Assembly: GCA_017652965.1 (NCBI GenBank) | Contig: JAGBZZ010000161.1 | Coordinates: 1 to 11,810 of the forward strand | Origin: Clostridia bacterium | GTDB taxonomy: Bacteria > Bacillota_A > Clostridia > Oscillospirales > CAG-272 | DNA length: 11,810 bases | Reading direction: 5' to 3' | Shown here: one piece after another, positions 6,180-11,810 of the stretch | Position numbering within the stretch: the first letter of the stretch is position 1 | How the letters are laid out: each line of letters starts with the position of its first letter | Made by a program: the position numbers and the translations under genes | Notes under the pieces: generated by a model | Database searches by the model: none | What the model was told of the DNA's origin: nothing | The model's input: the letters and a program-made list of their open reading frames with translations, nothing else

Positions 6180-6187
6180 GGAACTTT

Positions 6188-6194
6188 CTCCTTT
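6188..6194 (-). promoter_or_regulatory. Ribosome binding site that fixes the oxidoreductase start at 6179
   Basis: AAAGGAG on the minus strand lies 8 bases before the ATG at 6179. It shows that the longer open frame reaching 6224, which overlaps the stop of the previous gene, is not the true coding start. Confidence 0.8.
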
Positions 6195-6216
6195 ATATAA
6201 TTTTAAAAAGATTACC

Positions 6217-6963
6217 TTATTCAACGTCCCGCCGTGCGAGAAGCGCGGCAGTCAGGGTCTCGCCCTCACCGCGGCGGCGGGGGCGGTCGGGGATGGTCTG
6301 CTCCACGACCACGGGGGTCGAAAGCGGGAAGAGGGTACAGCTTTTGAGGTTTTCGATCGCCTCAATGGTCTTCTTCCGCACAAGGGCGCGGGCCTTTGCG
6401 GGGGAGAGTAGCACTGCCTTGTCAAAATCAAGACCGCGCTTGACCTCACAGGTCGTCACGTGCGGGAGGAAATGCTTGGCCTCGGCGCAGGCCTTGTCGT
6501 CGCCCGACACCATAATGATCGGCTTGCCGTACTGCTCGGTCGCAAGGGCGGCGTCGATCGCGATCTCGCCGAACTCCACACCGTTTACATAGTAGTGATT
6601 GTCAAGATCCATCGTATGCGAGATCACGGCCTCCTTGACCCCTGCCATCGCGTGGTAGCCAAGCAGGATCACGCCGTCGCAGTCGTCAAGACCGCGGAAG
6701 CGTACAAGGTAGCCCGCCCCACCCTTGACGATATAGTCAACGGCAGGCGAAAGCTCCTCCCAACGGATAAAGGTACCGTTGTTGTGGGCATCACGGACGT
6801 AGACCTTGTCTGCCCCTGCCTCCTTGCAGGCCTCGGCGCAGGCGTTGACCTCGGCGGTGATATAATCCCGCCCCTCCGCAAAGTAGAGGCCGTCCTTCTT
6901 GGTCTGCTCGCGGGTGTAGATCCCGCTGATGCCTTCGATATCCACCATAATGTAAATGTTCAT
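6217..6963 (-). CDS. M55-family D-aminopeptidase, DppA-like (second copy)
   Basis: This is a 248-residue zinc aminopeptidase of the M55/DppA family, whose studied member, Bacillus subtilis DppA, removes N-terminal D-amino acids such as D-Ala from short peptides. The dinuclear metal ligands fall at the DppA positions: D8 and E10 in MVDIEGISG, H60 in VRDAH, H104 in LGYHA and E133 in FGEIAIDA. The proposed catalytic histidine is in SHTM (H116), and VSGDDKACAEA at 152-162 is the conserved GDD segment. There is no signal peptide, so it is cytoplasmic. The length is a little under that of DppA (274). The gene starts inside the end of its paralogue through an ATGA overlap, with AAGGAG upstream, so the two are translationally coupled and may form mixed decamers, as DppA is a ring-shaped decamer. 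Neighbouring NagZ-like genes suggest work on cell-wall-derived peptides, which is inference. Confidence 0.93.
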   Translation of the reverse strand: MNIYIMVDIEGISGIYTREQTKKDGLYFAEGRDYITAEVNACAEACKEAGADKVYVRDAHNNGTFIRWEELSPAVDYIVKGGAGYLVRFRGLDDCDGVILLGYHAMAGVKEAVISHTMDLDNHYYVNGVEFGEIAIDAALATEQYGKPIIMVSGDDKACAEAKHFLPHVTTCEVKRGLDFDKAVLLSPAKARALVRKKTIEAIENLKSCTLFPLSTPVVVEQTIPDRPRRRGEGETLTAALLARRDVE

Positions 6964-7709
6964 TCTGCTGTCTCCTTTTTGACGTACTTCTGATTGGTCA
7001 GCGCTTCGTAAAGCGTCTCTCCTTCGCCCACACGGTCATCACACGAGGGGCCGGTGTGCAGGAGAGAGACGGGCGAGGGGGCGGTAAAGACCTTGGCCGC
7101 GGCGGCGTTTTTTATCGCCTCGGCAGTCTTCTCACGGAGAAGTGCCTCCGCCCTTGCAGGGGAAAGAAGCAGCCCCTTTTCAAAGTCAAGCCCCTCCTTG
7201 ACAGCACAGGTGGTGACCCAGGGGAGAAAGCGCTTTGCCTCGGCGCAGGCCTTATCGTCCCCCGTCACCAGAATGATCGGCGTTCCGCACAGGGCGGCGT
7301 CGATGGCGATCTCGCCGTATTCCTCGCCGTTGACGTAGTAGTGATGGCCGCCGTCCATCGTGTGGGAGAGGATCGCCCCCTCGGTTCCCGTCATGGCGTG
7401 ATAGCCAAGCAGGATCGCCACGTCGCAGTTTTCGATCTCCGCGTGACGCACGCGGTAGGCGGCAGCGCCCTTGACAATGTAATCGACGGCGGGCGAAAGC
7501 TTCTCCCAGCGGATATAGCTTCCGTCATCGTGCATATCGCGCACGTAGACCGTCTCCACCCCCGCCTCCTTGCAGGCCTCGGCGCAGATGTTGACGTCGC
7601 GGGTCATAAAGTCACGGCTGTCGCTGGCGTAAAGCCGCCCCGTGACGTTTTGCTGGCGATCGTAAAGGCCGCCAACGCCTTCACTGTCTACCATGATATA
7701 AACGTTCAT
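6960..7709 (-). CDS. M55-family D-aminopeptidase, DppA-like (first copy)
   Basis: This 249-residue paralogue of the next gene comes first in the transcript. All catalytic positions are kept: D8 and E10 (MVDSEGVGG), H60 (VRDMH), H104 (LGYHA), H116 (SHTM) and E133 (YGEIAIDA). Long stretches match its neighbour, for example ACKEAG, SPAVDYIVKG, YYVNG and GDDKACAEAK, while the second loop (about 14-36), the 142-146 region and the C-terminal tail differ. This is the pattern of an old tandem duplication with divergence in substrate-facing segments. AGGAGG lies 7 bases upstream of the ATG. The 38-base gap to the GH3 gene shows no promoter, so it is transcribed with the hydrolases. Removal of D-amino acids from short peptides is the expected reaction; the natural peptide is unknown. 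Confidence 0.93.
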   Translation of the reverse strand: MNVYIMVDSEGVGGLYDRQQNVTGRLYASDSRDFMTRDVNICAEACKEAGVETVYVRDMHDDGSYIRWEKLSPAVDYIVKGAAAYRVRHAEIENCDVAILLGYHAMTGTEGAILSHTMDGGHHYYVNGEEYGEIAIDAALCGTPIILVTGDDKACAEAKRFLPWVTTCAVKEGLDFEKGLLLSPARAEALLREKTAEAIKNAAAAKVFTAPSPVSLLHTGPSCDDRVGEGETLYEALTNQKYVKKETAE

Positions 7710-7747
7710 ACATATCCCTCCTATTTGCTACAAAAGGAAAGTATTCT

Positions 7748-9316
7748 TTACACTCTGATCTGTACGTTCTCGTAGGGGATCATTCCGGTGGCCACGGCAT
7801 CGCCCGCCAGCACCGAAAGGGCAAACTCCACGCACTTTTCCGAGGTGTAGCCAAGGATAAAGCGGTCGCAGCGCGGCACGTCGTCCATGACGTGCGGATT
7901 GCCGAAGTGCAGGATAGCCGATATGCGGTTGGTGGACTGCAAGGCACGCATGACGGCCAGCACACGCTCGGTCAGGCAGTCCCGCCCGAGGTAGGCCTGG
8001 GCGCGGTGGCTTGTGATGTAGATCACGTCGTCATAAGGGATCTGCTTGTCGAAAAGACGGATGTTGTCGCCGGCGGTCGGGTATTCGTTCAGGAGGGTGC
8101 AATCCGAATTCGGGAATTTCTCAAGGATCATATCCCGTATGCGAAGGGGATAGAACCACTCGTTGGCAAAGGGAACGGCACCGGCAAGCTCCTGCTCGTT
8201 ATGGACGTTGCGCTCGGAGAGGATCACGAAAAGATGGCGGCCGTCCTTCGGGATGGCATGCGGCACACCGTCCGCATAATGGGCGGAAACGCAATCACGG
8301 GTAACGGCCTCAAAGCGGGCAAGATCCTCCTCGGTCAGCTCGCACTGCACGTCGGAAAGCAGGTTGACCTTGTGCTGGGCGGCAAGGACACGGCGCACCG
8401 AGGCGTCTAACTGCTCCTCGGTAAAAAGTCCCTTTTCAAAGCCGTTCTTCAGATACGCAAAGCCGGTCTCGCAGGAGACGTCCCAGGGCAGGGCAAAATC
8501 GTTGCCCGCCGCAATGCACATCCCGTTCGGCGCTTCCTTACCGTATTTCAGGGCGACCCCCATCATCGAGAGGGCGTCGGTCATCGAGATGCCGTCAAAG
8601 CCACGGTCACGCAGAAGATCCATCACCTTCTTCGAAAGGCTGGCGGGGCGGTCGGGGTCGATAGCGGTGATCACGTTGTGGCCGGGCATAATGCCGTCAA
8701 GCAGCCCCTCCTCCAAAAGGCGCAGATAGGGGCGAAGGTTGATGCTTTCCAGCTCCTCGGGGGTGCGGTCGTTACGCCCCTCCTGCATATGGGTGTCTAC
8801 CCATACCTCACCGGGGCCGGGGTAATGCTTGACCATCGAAAGGACACCGGCATCGTGCATGCCGCGCACGATGGCCACTGCCATCCGTGCGACCCCCTCG
8901 GGATCACTGCCGATGTGGCGCATATTGACATTGGAGATATCCACAACCGGAGAGTTGACAACGTTCACACCGATCGCACGCCAGTCGTGCCCCAGTATCT
9001 TACCGAAGGTGTAGGCGGCCTTCTCGTCATAGCCGGATGCCCCCAGCGCCCGTACAGAGGGATAGACGTGCGGCTCGATCCCTGCTTCGTTTCCCGTTAC
9101 GGTCAGGATCGGATAATCGGCGGTCTCGTGTACCAGCTTCAAAAATTCCTCACGGCGCTTTGTCCCAACGTACACAGCACCAAGGCGATGCTCGCGGATC
9201 ATGTTGAGAATACGGGCGATCCCCTCGTCGGTCGCTTCGGCGCTCAGGTTGGTGCAAAGCACCATACCAAGCTTCTGGTCAAGGGTCAGTTCCTCTAGTA
9301 TAAGCTCCTTTTTCAT
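7748..9316 (-). CDS. Family 3 glycoside hydrolase, NagZ-like beta-N-acetylhexosaminidase (third copy)
   Basis: This 522-residue two-domain GH3 enzyme has a catalytic TIM barrel at about 10-320: LTLDQKLGM at the front, DWRAIGVNVVNSPVVDI at 111-127, KHYPGPGEVWVDTH at 163-176 and SMTDALSMMG at 244-253 with nucleophile D247. The D174-x-H176 pair is the loop dyad used as general acid/base in NagZ-type enzymes, which remove terminal beta-linked GlcNAc, including from muropeptides. The Pro after PG replaces the usual His or Asp of the KH-x-PG[HD]G motif. Residues about 350-522 form an alpha/beta C-terminal domain as in two-domain GH3 proteins. No signal peptide is present, so it acts on imported oligosaccharides. 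AGAGGAG lies 7 bases upstream of the ATG, and the gap to the preceding copy is 20 bases. Hydrolysis of beta-GlcNAc is most likely; beta-glucosidase or phosphorylase activity cannot be excluded. Confidence 0.9.
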   Translation of the reverse strand: MKKELILEELTLDQKLGMVLCTNLSAEATDEGIARILNMIREHRLGAVYVGTKRREEFLKLVHETADYPILTVTGNEAGIEPHVYPSVRALGASGYDEKAAYTFGKILGHDWRAIGVNVVNSPVVDISNVNMRHIGSDPEGVARMAVAIVRGMHDAGVLSMVKHYPGPGEVWVDTHMQEGRNDRTPEELESINLRPYLRLLEEGLLDGIMPGHNVITAIDPDRPASLSKKVMDLLRDRGFDGISMTDALSMMGVALKYGKEAPNGMCIAAGNDFALPWDVSCETGFAYLKNGFEKGLFTEEQLDASVRRVLAAQHKVNLLSDVQCELTEEDLARFEAVTRDCVSAHYADGVPHAIPKDGRHLFVILSERNVHNEQELAGAVPFANEWFYPLRIRDMILEKFPNSDCTLLNEYPTAGDNIRLFDKQIPYDDVIYITSHRAQAYLGRDCLTERVLAVMRALQSTNRISAILHFGNPHVMDDVPRCDRFILGYTSEKCVEFALSVLAGDAVATGMIPYENVQIRV

Positions 9317-9336
9317 AGGCTTGCTCCTCTCTTTGA

Positions 9337-10896
9337 TTATACCTTCGCGGTGAAATCGCCGTACGGGACAGTGCCGACAGCCTCATAGTCGCCGCGCAGG
9401 ATGTGCAGGGCATGCTCCACGCACTTGTTGGAGGTATACCCGAGGATCACGCGGTCACAGCGCGGCACCTCGTCGATCATGTGCGGGTTGCCGAAGTGCA
9501 GGATGGCCGAGACACGGTTGGTGGACTGCAGTGAGCGCATCACGCTTAGGATCCGCTCGGGCAGGCAATCCCTGCCGACGTAGGCCTGGCTGCGGTGGTT
9601 GATGAGATACACAACACTGTCGTAGCCTAACTGCTTGTCAAAGAATTTCATATTGTAGGTGCCGGAGGGGAACTCGGGCAGGAAGATGCATTCCGAATTC
9701 GGGAACAGCTCCTTGACTGTTTCCTCGGCCTCCAGGGGTTTAAACCACTCGTTTAAGAAGGGCACCTCGTTCTTTTCGGTCGTGCCCTTATCGTTGGCAT
9801 GCTCGCTCAGGATCACAAAGAGGTGCTTGCCGTCCCTCGGGATGGCTTTTTCGACCCCCTCGGCGTAATGACCCGAGATGCAGTCCCTGGCGATGCGGTG
9901 ATAGTTTTCGATATCCCGCTCGGTAAGGCGGGGCTCGATCTCACTGAAGAGGTTGACCTTGTGCTGGGCGGCCAGCACGCGGCGCACGGCGGCGTTCAGC
10001 TGCTCCTCGGTAAAGATGCCCTTTTCGTATCCATCCTTCAGGAGCCTGTGGCCAACGTCGCAGGGGACGTCCCACGGCAGGGCGAAATCGTTGCCTGCGG
10101 CGATCGAGAGGGGCGTCGGCATTTCCTTGCCGTACTTCAAGACAATGCCCATCATATTGAGGGCATCGGTCATCGAAACCCCCTCCCAGCCACGGTCACG
10201 GAGAATATCCATCACCTTCTTCGAGATCGAGGAGGGATGGTCGGGATCGATCGCCACGGTCACGCGGTGCCCGGGCATGATGCCGTCGAGCAGCCCCTCC
10301 TCCATAAGACGGAAGTAGGGAAGCAGGTCGTAGGAAAGAAGCTCCTCAAACGGGCGATCGTTGCGTCCCTCCTGCATGTGAGAGTCGATAGACGAGTCAC
10401 CGGGCCCCGGGTAATGCTTGGCGATCGAAAGCACGCCCATCTCGTGCATGCCGCGGGTGGCGGCCACGGCACAGCGTGCCACCCCTTCTGCATCGTTGCC
10501 GATGTGGCGGATGTTGACGTTGGAAAGGTCGACAACAAAGGTGTTGGCGGTGTTCAGCCCGGTCATGCGCAGGTCATAGGCCAGCATCTTGCCCCAGGTG
10601 TAGGCCAGCTCCTCGCTGTACCCGGTCGCCCCCAGCGAGCGGATCGAGGGGAAGGGATAGCGCGGGCCGCCCTGCTCACCGCTGGATACCGTCAGGATCG
10701 GGTAGTCGGCGGCGGCATCGACCATGGCGGCATGCTCCTCTCGCTTGGCACGGCCGAAGTAAACGGCGCCGATCTTATGCTCACGGATCATCTTCATGAG
10801 GTTTTCGGGATCCTTTTCCGCGACGATGTTGGCACAAAGAAGCATGCCGATCTTCTGGTCAAGGGTCAGCTCCTCAAATACAAGCTCCTTTTTCAT
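9337..10896 (-). CDS. Family 3 glycoside hydrolase, NagZ-like beta-N-acetylhexosaminidase (second copy)
   Basis: This 519-residue paralogue of its two neighbours has the catalytic elements KHYPGPGDSSIDSH at 160-173 (dyad D171/H173) and SMTDALNMMG at 241-250 with nucleophile D244. The opening MKKELVFEELTLDQKIGM is nearly that of the next copy. It is the most diverged of the three in the C-terminal domain (SVMRSLQSTNRVSAILHFG against AVMRALQSTNRISAILHFG in both others) and in the segment around residues 70-82, where it reads SSGEQGGPRY. These differences suggest a shifted substrate preference rather than a plain backup. AAGGAG lies 6 bases before the ATG, and the gap to the preceding gene is 15 bases. 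It is cytoplasmic and co-transcribed. The evidence for beta-N-acetylhexosaminidase rather than another GH3 activity is the NagZ-type D-x-H loop. Confidence 0.9.
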   Translation of the reverse strand: MKKELVFEELTLDQKIGMLLCANIVAEKDPENLMKMIREHKIGAVYFGRAKREEHAAMVDAAADYPILTVSSGEQGGPRYPFPSIRSLGATGYSEELAYTWGKMLAYDLRMTGLNTANTFVVDLSNVNIRHIGNDAEGVARCAVAATRGMHEMGVLSIAKHYPGPGDSSIDSHMQEGRNDRPFEELLSYDLLPYFRLMEEGLLDGIMPGHRVTVAIDPDHPSSISKKVMDILRDRGWEGVSMTDALNMMGIVLKYGKEMPTPLSIAAGNDFALPWDVPCDVGHRLLKDGYEKGIFTEEQLNAAVRRVLAAQHKVNLFSEIEPRLTERDIENYHRIARDCISGHYAEGVEKAIPRDGKHLFVILSEHANDKGTTEKNEVPFLNEWFKPLEAEETVKELFPNSECIFLPEFPSGTYNMKFFDKQLGYDSVVYLINHRSQAYVGRDCLPERILSVMRSLQSTNRVSAILHFGNPHMIDEVPRCDRVILGYTSNKCVEHALHILRGDYEAVGTVPYGDFTAKV

Positions 10897-10911
10897 AAGT
10901 ATCTCCTTGTC

Positions 10912-11810
10912 TTACTGCTTCAGCTTAACGTTGCGGTAGGGGATGGTGCCGGTAGCCACGGCCTCACCCGCCAGGACGCGCAGGCCGTATTCGACACACT
11001 CCTCGGCGGTATACCCGAGGATAAAGCGGTCACAGCGCGGCACGTCGTCCATCACGTGCGGGTTGCCGAAGTGCAGGATGGCCGAGATGCGGTTGGTGGA
11101 TTGCAAAGCACGCATAACGGCAAGGACGCGCTCGGTCAGGCAGTCACGCCCCAGGTAGGCCTGCATCCGGTGGCTGGTGACGTAGATCACGCTGTCGTAG
11201 GCAAGCTGCTTATCGAACAGCTTGATGTTGATGTTGGCGGTCGGATACTCGGGCAGGAAGGTGCAATCCGAATTCGGGAAAAGCGCCTTGACCATATCCT
11301 GCACGCGGTGGGGATAGAACCACTCGTTGGCAAAGGGTGGGGCATCGGGTGCGGGGATGTCCTCCTTCAGCTCGCGCTCACTGAGGATCACAAAGAGGTG
11401 GTGCCCGTCCTTCGGGATGGCCTTCTCGACCCCTTCTGCGTAGTGGGCAGAAACACAGCCGCTCGGAATCGCGGCAAAGGCATCGAAATCCTTCTTTTCG
11501 GGGGCGGTGCCGGCATCGTAAAGGAGATTGGCCTTGTGCTGGGCAAGCAGGACGTGGCGGACAGCCGTATCAAGATCCTCATCGCTGAAGAGCCCCTTCT
11601 CGTACCCTTCCTTCAGATACTCGTACCCGACCTCGCAGGAGACGTTCCACGGCAGGGCAAGGTCACTGCCTGCGGCAATGCACATGCCGGAGGGGTCACG
11701 CTGGCCGTACTTCAGGACAACCCCCATCATCGAGAGGGCGTCGGTCAGGGATACGCCGTCCCAGCCGCGGTCACGCAGAAGACCCATGACCTTTTTGGAA
11801 AGCGAGGCGA
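10912..11810 (-). CDS. Family 3 glycoside hydrolase, NagZ-like (first copy, N-terminal half outside window)
   Basis: The window shows the last 298 residues. The frame is open to the edge: codons before the internal Met at 11787 read ASLSKKV, matching PASLSKKV near residue 225 of the third copy, so the ATG at 11787 is not a start and roughly 220 residues lie beyond the edge. The nucleophile is present as SLTDALSMMG, followed by AAGSDLALPWNVSCEVGY and the C-terminal alpha/beta domain with LGRDCLTERVLAVMRALQ. The acid/base loop is not visible. It is much closer to the third copy than to the middle one over the C-terminal domain. It is the first gene of the run within the window, so the operon promoter is further right. 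The gene stops with TAA at 10914-10912. Confidence 0.9.
   Translation of the reverse strand, partial: ASLSKKVMGLLRDRGWDGVSLTDALSMMGVVLKYGQRDPSGMCIAAGSDLALPWNVSCEVGYEYLKEGYEKGLFSDEDLDTAVRHVLLAQHKANLLYDAGTAPEKKDFDAFAAIPSGCVSAHYAEGVEKAIPKDGHHLFVILSERELKEDIPAPDAPPFANEWFYPHRVQDMVKALFPNSDCTFLPEYPTANINIKLFDKQLAYDSVIYVTSHRMQAYLGRDCLTERVLAVMRALQSTNRISAILHFGNPHVMDDVPRCDRFILGYTAEECVEYGLRVLAGEAVATGTIPYRNVKLKQ

Larger units (their letters stand above)
7748..11810 (-). repeat. Tandem array of three diverged GH3 gene copies
   Basis: Units of about 1.58 kb are 7748-9316, 9337-10896 and 10912 to beyond 11810, all in the same direction. Nucleotide likeness is clear by eye in the stretches coding for the ends of the C-terminal domain (near 7850-7990, 9430-9590 and 11015-11160) and in the first 40 bases of the second and third genes. 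Most differences there are at third codon positions, so the copies are under selection rather than freshly made. Confidence 0.8.

Noticed and set aside
5007..6200. Plus-strand open frame of 397 codons opposite two oxidoreductases
   Set aside because: It is an antisense frame of low-complexity Gly, Val, Leu and Asp composition, and it crosses the junction of two well-supported minus-strand genes.
6180..6224. 15-residue N-terminal extension of the canonical oxidoreductase
   Set aside because: A clear AAAGGAG at 6194-6188 sits inside the extension and serves the start at 6179.
7710..7747. Internal promoter in the gap between the GH3 and M55 genes
   Set aside because: The gap is AT-rich, but only the AGGAGG ribosome site is convincing; I found no -35/-10 pair with good spacing.
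11785..11787. ATG at 11787 as the start of the rightmost GH3 gene
   Set aside because: The frame continues upstream to the window edge with codons for ASLSKKV, which match internal residues of the paralogue; the gene is cut by the window, not short.
1..11810. Mobile element, CRISPR array, tRNA or phage genes
   Set aside because: No transposase, integrase, regularly spaced repeat array, cloverleaf or phage protein was seen on either strand; the repeats found are gene duplications, hairpins and operator-like boxes.

Overview
The window looks like a chromosomal carbohydrate and amino-sugar catabolism locus from a fairly GC-rich member of the Bacillota, probably a gut-type Clostridia. The grounds are strong AGGAGG-type ribosome binding sites before almost every gene, short AT-rich gaps between GC-rich genes, tight co-directional gene packing, and the protein families present. 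No species can be named from the sequence alone. I see no rRNA, tRNA, CRISPR array, transposase or phage gene.

Right-hand block (11810 down to about 4226, minus strand): one long co-directional run whose promoter lies beyond the right edge. In transcription order it holds three tandem paralogous family-3 glycoside hydrolases of the NagZ type (the first cut by the window edge), two tandem paralogous M55 D-aminopeptidases joined by a 4-base ATGA overlap, and two unlike Gfo/Idh/MocA-family NAD(P)-dependent oxidoreductases. Gaps are 10-38 bases and there is no convincing internal promoter. None of these proteins shows a signal peptide, so they should act in the cytoplasm on imported material.

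Middle (about 4225 down to 2961): a third Gfo/Idh/MocA gene follows on the same strand. It is clearly lower in GC, it is preceded by an eight-base U-run with a weak hairpin, and it is followed by a structured 200-base tail that ends in a strong bidirectional terminator. It may be a later addition to the cluster.

Left-hand block (2960 down to 1): an AraC-family regulator on the plus strand is divergent from an unusual minus-strand gene that fuses a sedoheptulokinase-like FGGY sugar kinase to an HpcH/HpaI-type class II aldolase. A sialidase-like (BNR repeat) protein overlaps the 3' end of the fusion and runs off the left edge. The 129-base divergent control region carries three related boxes, two of which overlap the -35 regions of the two candidate promoters, which suggests that the AraC protein controls the fusion operon and itself.

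As a system (inference): beta-N-acetylhexosaminidase-like GH3 enzymes and D-aminopeptidases together point to breakdown of amino-sugar/D-amino-acid material such as muropeptides. The oxidoreductases, sialidase-like protein and kinase-aldolase point to oxidation, phosphorylation and retro-aldol cleavage of the released sugar or sugar acid. No transporter, MurQ-type etherase or NagA/NagB gene is visible, so the substrate remains open. The kinase-aldolase fusion is the most novel-looking item.
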